Assembly: GCF_040833995.1 (NCBI RefSeq) | Contig: NZ_CP162137.1 | Location: 2,898,001 to 2,962,000 of the forward strand | Reading direction: 5' to 3' | Length of the DNA: 64,000 nucleotides | Source: Leptospira sp. WS58.C1 | GTDB taxonomy: Bacteria; Spirochaetota; Leptospiria; Leptospirales; Leptospiraceae | In this document: positions 1 through 7,735 of the stretch, piece by piece | Numbering within the stretch: position 1 is the first letter of the stretch | How the letters are laid out: every line of letters starts with the position of its first letter | Notes under the pieces: model-generated | What the model saw: only the letters and a program-made list of their open reading frames with translations | The model's database searches: none | What the model was told of the DNA's origin: nothing | Translations under genes and position numbers: made by a program

Positions 1-766
1 GAGATCTAAGACCGCAATCCCAACCTTCCGCCGTTCCGTTTGCATCCGCGACGATATCGAACTTACCGAAACTTTTCGGAAAGGAAGTCACCTGTTCCAC
101 TTTCACTCCGTAAGATTCGGCGATCTCTAAACGTTTTTTATCCATGTCCACATATACAAGGTCCTCGGCACCCATATGTTTTGCAAGAGCCGCAGTATAT
201 AAGCCTATACTAGAAGCAAAACCTCCCAGCACTAACACGGATCTATTTTTGTTTTGTTTGAGATGAATGCCGACTAACTTCCATGCTTCGACGATATTAT
301 CGCTTATGCTTGCGATCGCCGCTGGATCGGTCTGATTCGAAAAAGGGATCAACATCTCTCTTGCATAAGGAACTAAAACGGAATCGGAGATCGCGCCGCC
401 GAATTCTTTCGCACCTTTCCCCATTCCATAAGCGCTTGTATGAGGAACAGTACTGCAACTTTTAGTCAGACCTGTTTCACAATTCGCACAATGACCGCAG
501 GAAATCTGGAATGGAATCGCAACCCGAGTCCCTTTTGGAAAAAGAGAAGCCAATTCCTCGCTTGTTTCTAGAATTTCCCCCACAAACTCATGGCCCAAAG
601 GAAAGGGAGGACGAAATATTGTCTGCCCTCTCAAAATAGGAAGATCCAAATCGCATCTGGCAACCGCCAAGGGACGGACCAAGGCCTGGTTCGGCCCGGA
701 AAGTTTAGGATCCGGGACTTCTTCCCATTCTACCCGATTTCTTTTAGAAAATAACAATTGTTGCAT
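1..766 (-). CDS. Zinc-type alcohol dehydrogenase (MDR family), C-terminus cut by window edge
   Basis: The frame is open from an ATG at 766 down to base 1, so the 3' end lies outside the window. The translation starts MQQLLFSKRNRVEWEEVPDP and has the MDR layout. There is a GHEFVGEI catalytic-zinc motif near residue 60, then a structural-zinc cysteine cluster (CGHCANCETGLTKSC), then a Rossmann region (VLVLGGFASSIGLYTAALAKHMG) followed by an acidic VDMDKKR. Members oxidise alcohols or polyols, or reduce aldehydes, with NAD(P). The substrate cannot be read from the sequence. The gene diverges from a TetR regulator across a spacer carrying two TetR-type operators, so it is probably the regulator's target. 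Confidence 0.85.
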   Translation of the reverse strand, partial: MQQLLFSKRNRVEWEEVPDPKLSGPNQALVRPLAVARCDLDLPILRGQTIFRPPFPLGHEFVGEILETSEELASLFPKGTRVAIPFQISCGHCANCETGLTKSCSTVPHTSAYGMGKGAKEFGGAISDSVLVPYAREMLIPFSNQTDPAAIASISDNIVEAWKLVGIHLKQNKNRSVLVLGGFASSIGLYTAALAKHMGAEDLVYVDMDKKRLEIAESYGVKVEQVTSFPKSFGKFDIVADANGTAEGWDCGLRS

Positions 767-778
767 GGCTGTCCTCCA

Positions 779-840
779 ATAGACCAATCAGTCTATCTAC
801 GAATCGTCCTCATAAAAATAGGATAGACCAGTTAGTCTAT
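779..840. promoter_or_regulatory. Two TetR-type operators between adh and tetR
   Basis: Two near-identical 18-bp inverted repeats lie in the divergent promoter region: ATAGACCAATCAGTCTAT at 779-796 and ATAGACCAGTTAGTCTAT at 823-840. Both have ATAGAC/GTCTAT arms and a 6-bp centre. One lies just upstream of each gene. The sequence resembles the boxes I recall for the Bacillus LmrA/YxaF TetR regulators. Control of both genes by the adjacent TetR is inference. Confidence 0.8.
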
Positions 841-857
841 CATTTTATTTTAGTCCG

Positions 858-1463
858 ATGAGCAAACGAAAACCGGAACCGGTCTCTGGAGAAGGTCCTT
901 TCGAAAGGATAGCATCCACCGCCGTTCGTTTGATGTATTCTCAAGGTTATGCGGGAACTTCCATCAATCAGGTAATCGACGAGTCGGAGTCGCATAAGGC
1001 AAGTTTTTATAGATATTTCCAAACTAAAGAAGACCTGGGAAAAGAATACCTAGAGCGCCAAGGCAAGGATTTTCGAGAAGGCTGGGAACGTCTGATGGAG
1101 AGATCCGCAACTCCGGAAGAGTTTGTGCACAGATGGATGGCTCTTTTAAAAAAACAAGTCAAGTCCGGAAAGTATTTCGGATGTCCTCTCGCTCGATTTA
1201 TGGGAAGTTTAGATAAACCCGAACGGGACCTGGCGGAAAGAAGTTCTTCCGTATTAGGGTCTTGGATCTCCTGTTTAGAAAACTATTTTGAAAAAAATAA
1301 GAGGGCTTCTTTCCTTCCTCCAAACTTCGATTCCAGAAAGAAGGCGGAACTTTTTTTAAAACTATTTCAGGGAAATTCGCAGTTTTATGTGATGACCCAT
1401 GATCCAAAATATTTTAACGAATTGGAAGAGGAAATGCTTTCCGCATTAAAGAAAGTATTATAG
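858..1463 (+). CDS. TetR/AcrR family transcriptional regulator
   Basis: A 201-residue protein with an N-terminal TetR helix-turn-helix at roughly residues 13-60 (AVRLMYSQGYAGTSINQVI, then SHKASFYRYFQTKEDL). The C-terminal ligand domain contains the GCPL motif (YFGCPLARF) seen in the LmrA/YxaF-like subgroup. It is divergent from the alcohol dehydrogenase and has an operator 17 bp before its start codon, which suggests autorepression and control of the dehydrogenase. The inducer is unknown. The stop is followed almost at once by a large palindromic repeat. Confidence 0.9.
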   Translation: MSKRKPEPVSGEGPFERIASTAVRLMYSQGYAGTSINQVIDESESHKASFYRYFQTKEDLGKEYLERQGKDFREGWERLMERSATPEEFVHRWMALLKKQVKSGKYFGCPLARFMGSLDKPERDLAERSSSVLGSWISCLENYFEKNKRASFLPPNFDSRKKAELFLKLFQGNSQFYVMTHDPKYFNELEEEMLSALKKVL

Positions 1464-1469
1464 AAATCT

Positions 1470-1648
1470 AAACTATAATCTATCTCAAAAACTTCTGTAA
1501 AATAGTCTCCTGGGGTGGACTCTCTGCCCGAGAGCGAAGCCAGGATGGCGAAGCGACCCGGAGGTTTGCACAGGAGGTGCAAGCGAAGGGGAGGGCAGAG
1601 AGTCCACCCCAGGCTACGTTAAAGCATTTCAGAGATAGTTTATAGTTT
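1470..1648. repeat. Large self-complementary repeat element, family A copy 1
   Basis: A nested inverted repeat. The outer arms 1470-1486 and 1632-1648 match at 16 of 17 positions, and the inner arms 1509-1529 and 1593-1613 are perfectly complementary over 21 bp. The core holds two small hairpins, GCC-AGGAT-GGC and TTGCAC-AGGAG-GTGCAA. It fills the spacer between the convergent tetR and cysE genes and runs into the cysE stop codon. A second copy is at 4275-4466, with different arms but the same core. It may also act as a bidirectional terminator. Confidence 0.85.
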
Positions 1649-2182
1649 TGTCTTTTTAAGTGAGATCCTTACCTTCTTCCCTTTTAAGCGGACAATCTTT
1701 CCGGGAGCTCCAACTACAGTACAATCGTCCGGAATATCATGATCGATGACCACTGCTTCCGCACCTATCTTCACATTATTACCTACATGCACCGGACCTA
1801 AAATTGTTGCCCTAGCGCCGATGAGTACATTGTTTCCTACGGTAGGATGACGTTTACCTTGGTAATTCCCTGTTCCACCCAAGGTGACCCCGTGAAATAA
1901 GATACAATCGTCCCCTATTTCCGCAGTCCCGCCTATAACGATCCCCATCCCGTGATCTATAAATAATCCTTTTCCGATCTTTGCACCTGGATGTATCTCG
2001 ATACCTGTCAGAAAACGATTGAGCTGAGAGATAAATCTGGCAAAAAACTTTAATTTTATTTTATATAAAGGATATGCAATATACTTATGCATAAGTATGG
2101 AATGTAATCCCGGATAGAGTATGAATTCCAATCCTCTAGCGGCCGGGTCGTTCTTAAAAATTGCTTGGATCTCTCGAATCAT
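1640..2182 (-). CDS. cysE: Serine O-acetyltransferase
   Basis: A 180-residue short-form (EpsC-like) serine acetyltransferase, which makes O-acetylserine from serine and acetyl-CoA as the first step of cysteine synthesis in the cytosol. A short N-terminal helical part is followed by left-handed beta-helix hexapeptide repeats from about residue 60. The catalytic His/Asp pair is in IDHGMG and the second active-site His in [14 protein letters not shown] and [11 protein letters not shown] are family signatures. The tail is Lys-rich. It lies just downstream of a holin-like gene with a 9-bp gap. Its 3' end overlaps the right arm of repeat family A. Confidence 0.93.
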   Translation of the reverse strand: MIREIQAIFKNDPAARGLEFILYPGLHSILMHKYIAYPLYKIKLKFFARFISQLNRFLTGIEIHPGAKIGKGLFIDHGMGIVIGGTAEIGDDCILFHGVTLGGTGNYQGKRHPTVGNNVLIGARATILGPVHVGNNVKIGAEAVVIDHDIPDDCTVVGAPGKIVRLKGKKVRISLKKTKL

Positions 2183-2191
2183 TCGGAAAAT

Positions 2192-2593
2192 CTAATGGGA
2201 TTTTTTGTTTCTACGTTCGTGTCCGGAATATTCTTCCCTGCTTTCCCTTTTGGCTACGTAGTTTGCCAAGGTAAGAATTGCTCCTCCCCAGAAGGCGGCC
2301 CAAAAACCAGGTACGAATATTTTATCGGGAAAGATATTTGCGACCCAGAATAGAACGATGGCATTGACCACAAGACCGGCAAGTCCCAAGGTAAAAAGAT
2401 AGACCAGATATCCTACACCAAAAGTGACCAATACCAGGAACCATCTTAAAATAAAATTTAAAAATCCGAAGAATAGAACGATTACTATTACGTCCCAAAC
2501 GTTATTGCTGACACGAAAGCTGGAATCGATCAGAGGGAAGACGAAAACTACTACCAAGGATTGGAGTAAAACGGAAAAAAGAAGTCTATACAT
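2192..2593 (-). CDS. Phage-holin-4-type (PF04020-like) membrane protein
   Basis: A 133-residue protein with about four hydrophobic segments (residues ~3-22, 32-60, 62-88, 95-112) and a charged C-terminal tail. The size, four-segment layout and the short FVPGFWAAFWGGAIL stretch fit the Phage_holin_4_2 family of small inner-membrane proteins, which are usually chromosomal and unrelated to lysis. Function is unknown. It is co-directional with the small orphan ORF upstream (8-bp gap) and cysE downstream (9-bp gap), so the three may be one transcript. Confidence 0.75.
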   Translation of the reverse strand: MYRLLFSVLLQSLVVVFVFPLIDSSFRVSNNVWDVIVIVLFFGFLNFILRWFLVLVTFGVGYLVYLFTLGLAGLVVNAIVLFWVANIFPDKIFVPGFWAAFWGGAILTLANYVAKRESREEYSGHERRNKKSH

Positions 2594-2601
2594 CTATGTC
2601 C

Positions 2602-2790
2602 TTAAACTGTTGAATCGAGGAACTGTCCCAAATGAGGAGGTAATCCCCCCGGAGGCACGACTACCGTTTGCGGTTGCACGATCGCGTTGTCCGAAACGGA
2701 AGCTACTTCTCTGGGTTGGTCGCCTACCAATGCAGGAGCCGAAGAATCGGAATATAATATTTGTCGAGATCCGACAGCCATATAAGGCAT
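2602..2790 (-). CDS. Small hypothetical protein (62 aa)
   Basis: An ORF of 62 codons that fits between the lipoprotein gene and the holin-like gene. An AAGGAAGAAG stretch a few bases before its ATG could serve as ribosome binding site. The C-terminal half is rich in Val, Pro and Gln (VQPQTVVVPPGGLPPHLGQF). No domain is recognised and no signal peptide is present. It could be a real small protein in the cysE transcript or a chance frame. Confidence 0.4.
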   Translation of the reverse strand: MPYMAVGSRQILYSDSSAPALVGDQPREVASVSDNAIVQPQTVVVPPGGLPPHLGQFLDSTV

Positions 2791-2852
2791 ATTCTTCTTC
2801 CTTTCTGTTATATTCTTCCTATTAGACGGATCCGGAAAGCAAAAATACGATT

Positions 2853-3455
2853 CTAACCTTCGACAACCAAGCCACAGTCCATTTCTTCGACCACGAAGCC
2901 GGTAAAGATCAATGGATACAGTAAATAAGTTCCGAGCCCTAGAACCCAGGCAAATCCCGTACGAGGCGTATCTCTCACTCCCGTACTTTGAAAGAACAAC
3001 CGAACGGATCTAAACGGTTTTTTAGCGGGATCGGAGAGTCCTACAGATCGATCCGTAATACCCAAACCGCAATTATGAGTAAGTTTATTTCCTTCGATAG
3101 TGATAAACACTTCCTTTCTTTCGGATTTGCTCCATGAAACTCTTCTCGTGACAGTACCTTCTAATTCCAATTCTTTGGACCTAGCGCCTGTCCCGACTAA
3201 GATAGGAAATTGAGCGTATTCTCTGTCTAACTTTCTATCCTTACCTTCGGTACCAGTAGCAAAGGTTGCCATTAAAGTTTTTACGTCGTATTCCAAATCA
3301 TCTTCGAATTGGACTAAAACCGGCATTTCGGCTCTTTGTTCTCCGGAAGCCGGCAATTGTACTTCGGGATTTTTCTTTTCGGCTCCGGAACAGGATACGA
3401 GGAAAAAAAGAACGGAAACGAAAAGTATTAAAGAATATTTATCGAATGAATTCAT
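2853..3455 (-). CDS. Hypothetical lipoprotein
   Basis: A 200-residue protein with an N-terminal signal (MNSFDKYSLILFVSVLFFLV) and a lipobox ending SC at residue 22. It should therefore be exported and lipidated. The mature part has mixed beta character and two Cys (NCGLG, DCGLV) that could form a disulfide. A hydrophobic stretch near the C-terminus (GLGTYLLYPLIFTGFVVEEM) is unusual for a lipoprotein and could be a membrane-associated segment. No known domain is recognised. It is divergent from the TPR gene. Confidence 0.75.
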   Translation of the reverse strand: MNSFDKYSLILFVSVLFFLVSCSGAEKKNPEVQLPASGEQRAEMPVLVQFEDDLEYDVKTLMATFATGTEGKDRKLDREYAQFPILVGTGARSKELELEGTVTRRVSWSKSERKEVFITIEGNKLTHNCGLGITDRSVGLSDPAKKPFRSVRLFFQSTGVRDTPRTGFAWVLGLGTYLLYPLIFTGFVVEEMDCGLVVEG

Positions 3456-3561
3456 AGAAAGCCCTGCACCTCTATGAAACCCCGTAAAGAATTTCTGTCC
3501 AGCGAAAAAGCCGGGTAAAAAGATAGTCGTATCCGAAAGGAAGAAAAGAAATGGAAAAAGA

Positions 3562-4173
3562 ATGGATCCAAGACTGAAAACCGCATTGGATTATCTGAAA
3601 AAAGGAGACTCGAATTCCGCCAAATCCGTACTGATCGCATGGACGGACTCGGAGCCCAATAACCCTAACGCATTTTTTCATTTAGGAATGTGCCTTTCTC
3701 AATTGGGAGAGATGGTTCCGGCAGAATCCGCATTGCAGGAATGTATCCGTCTGGAACCTGCGCATGTCCAAGCCTGGGTAGGACTTGGAGTTTTATTTGC
3801 TCGAAAAAAGGATAAACCGAAAGCGGAGTTCCATCTTTCAAAGGCATTGGAATTGGACGATACGGATATTTTCGCTAGAAAAAATTTAGCCGCTGTTTAT
3901 ACCGGTGCTTCCAAGTTTGATCGTGCCTTAGATCTACTAAAAGGACTACCTGAGTCTGAGTTATCCGATTCCCCCACTCTATATGCATTAGCGATTTGTT
4001 ATGTAAGGACCAATCGATTCGAAGAGGCCAGGGAAACTTTCCGCAAATTAGAGATCGTAGGCATCCCTGACCAAGTCAAAAAAGAATATCTCCAACTCAA
4101 ACAATTATTGGAAGAGAAACAATTCGAGCAAGGCGGCATCTGGAGTTTTCTCCAAAGAGAGGAAGATCTCTGA
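3562..4173 (+). CDS. TPR repeat protein
   Basis: A 203-residue soluble protein built of tetratricopeptide repeats. Successive 34-residue units can be seen from about residue 4 to 185 (for example PNAFFHLGMCLSQLGEMVPA, then VQAWVGLGVLFARKKDKPKA, then IFARKNLAAVYTGASKFDRA). TPR arrays mediate protein-protein contacts. There is no signal peptide, so it probably acts in the cytosol. The partner is unknown. It is followed by two different structured repeat elements before the leuA leader. Confidence 0.85.
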   Translation: MDPRLKTALDYLKKGDSNSAKSVLIAWTDSEPNNPNAFFHLGMCLSQLGEMVPAESALQECIRLEPAHVQAWVGLGVLFARKKDKPKAEFHLSKALELDDTDIFARKNLAAVYTGASKFDRALDLLKGLPESELSDSPTLYALAICYVRTNRFEEARETFRKLEIVGIPDQVKKEYLQLKQLLEEKQFEQGGIWSFLQREEDL

Positions 4174-4266
4174 CCGCGACAGCGATGCGCAGGGGAAGTC
4201 TCGAAGAGACCGAAGCGTTAGCGTAGCCCGAAGCAGCGCGTTCTGAGCAAAGCGAAGAGTCGCCCA
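4174..4266 (+). repeat. Structured GC-rich repeat, family B copy 1
   Basis: Starts at the TPR stop codon and is built of small hairpins: GTCTC-GAA-GAGAC and GC-GTTA-GC, then a distal stem ending in GTCGCCC. A reverse-oriented copy at 45252-45343 has GTCC-GAA-GGAC and GC-GAAA-GC at the same places, and a more diverged copy lies at 46005-46112. Stem lengths change but pairing is kept. No protein is encoded. Confidence 0.7.
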
Positions 4267-4274
4267 AAACTTTT

Positions 4275-4466
4275 AAAAAAGAATTTAGAACCTATCGCAA
4301 AAACTTTTACAAAACAGTCTCCTTGAGAGAGTTTTTTACCTGAGAGCGAGCCAGGACGGCAGAGCGACCCGGAGCTCTGCACAGGATGTGCAGGCGGAGG
4401 GGAAGGTAAAAAACTCGCTCAAGGATATTTTAAAGTATTCTTAATATAGGTCCTAAATTCTTTTTT
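4275..4466. repeat. Large self-complementary repeat element, family A copy 2
   Basis: The outer arms 4275-4295 and 4446-4466 are complementary at 20 of 21 positions, and the inner arms 4320-4341 and 4404-4425 at 21 of 22. The core hairpins are GCC-AGGAC-GGC and CTGCAC-AGGAT-GTGCAG. The core is nearly the same as in copy 1 (1470-1648), whereas the arms are of unrelated sequence and still pair. The right end stops 2 bp before the TTGACT (4469-4474) that could be the -35 box of the leuA leader. Confidence 0.85.
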
Positions 4467-4507
4467 ACTTGACTTCTTTTTCCGATTTAACGAGTCTAAA
4501 GGTAAGT

Positions 4508-4570
4508 ATGGCGCAGAATTTCTTCCAAGCTAATTTGCTCGGTCTCCTCTTACTCCTTCTTTCGAGTTGA
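4508..4570 (+). CDS. leuL: Leucine-rich leader peptide of leuA
   Basis: A 20-codon ORF, MAQNFFQANLLGLLLLLLSS, with 8 Leu codons of four kinds, six of them consecutive (codons 13-18). An AAGG stretch (TAAAGG) precedes the ATG by a few bases, and TTGACT at 4469-4474 is a candidate -35 box. The ORF is followed within 25 bp by an intrinsic terminator and then by leuA. This is the classic arrangement of a ribosome-mediated attenuator in which slow decoding of Leu codons permits read-through. The gene symbol is assigned by analogy. Confidence 0.85.
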   Translation: MAQNFFQANLLGLLLLLLSS

Positions 4571-4624
4571 GAGGACGGAAATCTTGCGCGTGCAAAAACC
4601 CGCTCCTCTGAGCGGGTTTTTTTG
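4570..4624 (+). promoter_or_regulatory. Leucine attenuator: antiterminator and terminator
   Basis: The terminator is CCCGCTC (4599-4605), loop CTCT, GAGCGGG (4610-4616), flanked by A5 and T7 runs. AGAGGACGG at 4570-4578 can pair with CCGCTCCTCT at 4600-4609 (one bulged C), which would open the terminator. AGAGGA can instead pair with TCCTCT at 4545-4550 inside the Leu codons. A ribosome stalled on the Leu run would hide 4545-4550 and favour the antiterminator. The pairings are read directly from the sequence; the mechanism is inferred. Confidence 0.82.
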
Positions 4625-4678
4625 TATCAGGGCCTTTCTCCCGGCAAAATCCCCGCCTTTGAGACCGGAAAAAAGAGA

Positions 4679-5956
4679 ATGCCCATGGAACAAAAATCGA
4701 ATGCCGATATAGCGACCCAGTATCCTTCCATCCAAGAGATGATCAACCCCGGACAAGGATTGAAAACTCCTCCCGTCTCTCCATTCTTTATGGATGTTAC
4801 GCTAAGAGACGGGAACCAAGCGTTACGAAAACCTTGGAATCTGGAAGAAAAAGAGATCATATTTAAGAGACTTCTAAAGTTAGGTGTACAAGGAATAGAG
4901 GTCGGTTTCGCTTCCGCAAGTAAACAAGACTTCGAAGCATGCTCTTATCTTTCTTCTTTGGCCCCGGAGAATGTTGCAATCTCCAGTCTTTCCAGAGCAG
5001 TGGAGAAGGAAATAGATCTTTCTTGGGAGGCGATCCGAAAGGCCCCTCGTCCCAGAATTCATATCGTGTATCCGATCAGCGATTTTACGATCCGCAACGT
5101 ATTGGGAATTTCAGAAAAAGTTGTTAAAGAAAACATAATACGATCCGTTTCTTACGCACGTAAATTGGCCGGAAATTACGGAGAGGTACAATTCTCCGGA
5201 GAACATTTCGGGGATTCCTTGGAAAATATGGATTTTGCAGTCGAAGCGTTCCAGGCCGCCTTGGATGCAGGTGCAGATGTTGTAAATCTTCCGAATACAG
5301 TGGAAAGATATAGACCTTATTTATTTGTAGCAATGGTCCGTAAAGTCGCCGAATCCTTGCCCCAAGGAAGTAAAATTTCTGTCCACACACATAACGATCT
5401 AGGAATGGCAACAGCCACCACAGTGGAAAGTTTTTTTGCAGGCGCCGTACAATTGGAAACAGCGTTAAACGGTTTGGGAGAAAGAGCCGGGAATACGAAT
5501 ACGTATGAAGTAGCGATCGCCCTTCATAATTGTGGAGTCAAAGTAGACTTGGATCTTCAGACTATTTATGAGACTTCCAGGATTGTTTCCAGGATGTCAG
5601 GTGTTCCTATTCCGGAAAAAGCGCCTTTGATCGGAGAGGATGTGGTCGCTCATAGAAGCGGGATCCACCAAGACGGAGTTTCCAAAACAAAAGATATGAA
5701 AAAAGGAGCCTATCGAGCTTTCGACGCGAACCTGATCGGAAGACCGGAAGGAGACCGGATCGCTTTTACTAGTCAATCCGGAAAATCGGCAATTTATGAA
5801 ATTTTAATGCAATCCGGGATCTCTGTGTCCAAGGAAGAAGCTTCTAAATTGCAGCCGATCTTAAAATCGATTTCGGAAAATTATGGTGGAGGAGAATTAT
5901 CGATTGAGGAGATCAAGAGTGAGTTGGGGAAATTGAGGCTAATAGAGGGGGCTTAA
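4679..5956 (+). CDS. leuA: 2-isopropylmalate synthase lacking the C-terminal regulatory domain
   Basis: Condenses acetyl-CoA with 2-oxoisovalerate in leucine synthesis. The TIM-barrel signature RDGNQAL follows FMDVTL, the metal ligands are in [11 protein letters not shown], and GERAGNTN and [15 protein letters not shown] are typical of LeuA. At 425 residues it ends soon after the subdomains that follow the barrel and lacks the ~130-residue leucine-binding domain. I recall short leptospiral IPMS2 enzymes of this kind. Citramalate synthase is the main alternative, but the leucine leader upstream supports LeuA. The frame runs upstream to a TTG inside the terminator; ATG 4679 or 4685 is more credible. 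Confidence 0.85.
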   Translation: MPMEQKSNADIATQYPSIQEMINPGQGLKTPPVSPFFMDVTLRDGNQALRKPWNLEEKEIIFKRLLKLGVQGIEVGFASASKQDFEACSYLSSLAPENVAISSLSRAVEKEIDLSWEAIRKAPRPRIHIVYPISDFTIRNVLGISEKVVKENIIRSVSYARKLAGNYGEVQFSGEHFGDSLENMDFAVEAFQAALDAGADVVNLPNTVERYRPYLFVAMVRKVAESLPQGSKISVHTHNDLGMATATTVESFFAGAVQLETALNGLGERAGNTNTYEVAIALHNCGVKVDLDLQTIYETSRIVSRMSGVPIPEKAPLIGEDVVAHRSGIHQDGVSKTKDMKKGAYRAFDANLIGRPEGDRIAFTSQSGKSAIYEILMQSGISVSKEEASKLQPILKSISENYGGGELSIEEIKSELGKLRLIEGA

Positions 5957-6639
5957 GCCTTTGTCGATTTTTAAAAAGAGTTTAATACTCTCTCTCTTAA
6001 AATTTCTTTAGCTACCATCTTAGATTGGCAAGTAGAACAGTTTTTGAATTAGGAAACGTACAAGATATTCAAAACCTTATCACCTCAGAAAAAGTTTTCC
6101 GAATTCATAGCTTACAAAGTATCGCAGATCGACTTAGTCCGATGTGAACCCTCTACCCTTGCACTTCTGGAATGACAAGGTTGGCCTGTCGGTGAATCGG
6201 ATTATGTTGCTGGAGTAGATTACAGAATGGAAAATGAATTTAAACAATTAGGCTGGAAACAGTCTGTAAAGCAGGCGTTGGGTAAGATTTACGAACAAGT
6301 GCAAAAGTCAGCCGATAAGAACGGCCACTGTTTGTAGAAGATCCGACGGAATGATGACAATGAACTTCTTATTAAAAATTAGATATTTATATAAAGGATT
6401 CCTCGTTTTCTACGCAATTCAGGCAGGTTCATTACGTTTCATTCAGTGAAAACTTTCATATGACTTAATCTTTCGCCTTCATTAATGGTTTCCTTTTCTT
6501 CACAGTTCCAAAGCTACAAGACTTCACTTTATGAAAAATCCGCAAATTCTTTCTACAGTCTATATTCAGTTTTTTCAAATAAAACGCAAAGAAAATACTA
6601 ATGCAATACATCTTCCGAACAAAATGTCCTGTCAATATA
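5957..6639. other. 680-bp spacer without an intact gene
   Basis: Between leuA and the AT-rich accessory genes. It holds one eroded coding fragment (6053-6337, listed separately). The rest, particularly 6340-6639, is AT-rich, with stops in all frames and no clear hairpin, repeat or promoter that I can support. Confidence 0.5.
6053..6337 (+). pseudogene. Eroded coding fragment of unknown family
   Basis: One frame stays open for about 95 codons except for a TGA at 6173-6175, and has protein-like composition on both sides: KFSEFIAYKVSQIDLVRCEP before it, and VAGVDYRMENEFKQLGWKQS, then VKQALGKIYEQVQKSADKNG after it. It has no start codon or ribosome binding site. I do not recognise the family. 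A neutral decaying gene is the simplest reading; a chance frame is possible. Confidence 0.4.
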
Positions 6640-7710
6640 TCATTGCCAATTGCATTTCAAATCTTTAAGGCTTATTTTAATTAAATTTCTATAATTTACC
6701 AAATAAATAAAATCATTTGCAATATAGAAATTGTGAACTCTTAACGATTCTTCAGGAAATTTTTGAAGAGTCCAATTTTTTCCATTATCACATGAAACGC
6801 CAATTCTATAAGAAATCCCCGAATTATCATTTTCCTTCGCTATAAATAGAGCTATCATTTTATTATTTTCAGCATAAAAAATCGAATCTGCAAACTTCCA
6901 GTCTTTATTCGAACTCAAAATACGATATCTTAATTTGAATCGCTCCAAAACTTCAATATAATCGCTTGTATTTAAGAAAGTGATAAAGATCTTTTGATCA
7001 ACGTTGGAAATATTAAAAATTCCTTCCGAAAATGAAATTTTCTTCGGGTTATAAATATTGAAACCCTTATTAACAAATAACTCAGAACCTTTCGATAAAA
7101 CTAAATTATTATCAATTATAATTAAATTATTTTGAAAATGTAACCCCAATCCTTCGCCAATGAGAATTTTTCCGCCCTTTTTCTCAGTGGACCCTATCCA
7201 CAAACGTTCCTTTCTAAAAGCATCTAACGTTTCTTCCGATATAGCAATTAAATGATTATTTCCCAAAAAAAATCTAGTAATTTGGGATACACTTGTAGCA
7301 TAAATTTCTTTTTTGAAATCAAAATGGAAATCTGCAATTCCTACTTTTGATAGAATTCGATTTTCACTAATCTTTTCTGTTAAAAGATAAACGATATTGT
7401 CATCCTGCTGCTTTACAGCTGCCTGTATAAGACATCCTCGTATTTCTCGGAGTTTATTCCAACCTTCCCCCCATGAAATTTTGTAAACAAAGGTACGAAA
7501 TAAACCATCAGAATATCGCTCTTCACAACTAAAGAAAAGAATGTCATCATTTATGAACAATACATCTGACGCATGACGGAAATTGAAAACTAGTCTTGGC
7601 AATTCGTTAATTTCGTTTTTTATTACACCAAAACTGCAAAAAAATATATGAAAGGAAATATATAAAATAAGGGAAAATCTCGTTAAAAGTATAAAAAGAG
7701 AAGTTTTCAT
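6640..7710 (-). CDS. Exported propeller-like protein downstream of Rhs module
   Basis: From the ATG at 7710 (AGGAAA just before it) the protein has 356 residues; longer starts would overlap the Rhs stop at 7736. The N-terminus MKTSLFILLTRFSLILYISF leads into IFFCSFG, a plausible signal peptide with lipobox Cys. The body shows repeated short beta units and a BNR/Asp-box-like GVSCDNGKNWTLQKF near the C-terminus, suggesting a beta-propeller of the sialidase-like type. Codon use is AT-rich compared with core genes. It sits 25 bp behind the Rhs fragment, where immunity or cargo genes usually lie, but its function is unknown. Confidence 0.6.
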   Translation of the reverse strand: MKTSLFILLTRFSLILYISFHIFFCSFGVIKNEINELPRLVFNFRHASDVLFINDDILFFSCEERYSDGLFRTFVYKISWGEGWNKLREIRGCLIQAAVKQQDDNIVYLLTEKISENRILSKVGIADFHFDFKKEIYATSVSQITRFFLGNNHLIAISEETLDAFRKERLWIGSTEKKGGKILIGEGLGLHFQNNLIIIDNNLVLSKGSELFVNKGFNIYNPKKISFSEGIFNISNVDQKIFITFLNTSDYIEVLERFKLRYRILSSNKDWKFADSIFYAENNKMIALFIAKENDNSGISYRIGVSCDNGKNWTLQKFPEESLRVHNFYIANDFIYLVNYRNLIKISLKDLKCNWQ

Positions 7711-7735
7711 TAGTTTCCTTTCTTTATCTTTTATA

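Noticed and set aside
2424..2825. 133-codon frame opposite the holin-like gene
   Set aside because: Antisense shadow with Lys/Arg/Ser-rich low-complexity content and no ribosome site.
4622..4678. Longer leuA start at TTG 4622
   Set aside because: It would begin within the T-run of the attenuator terminator; the leader organisation requires the start after it.
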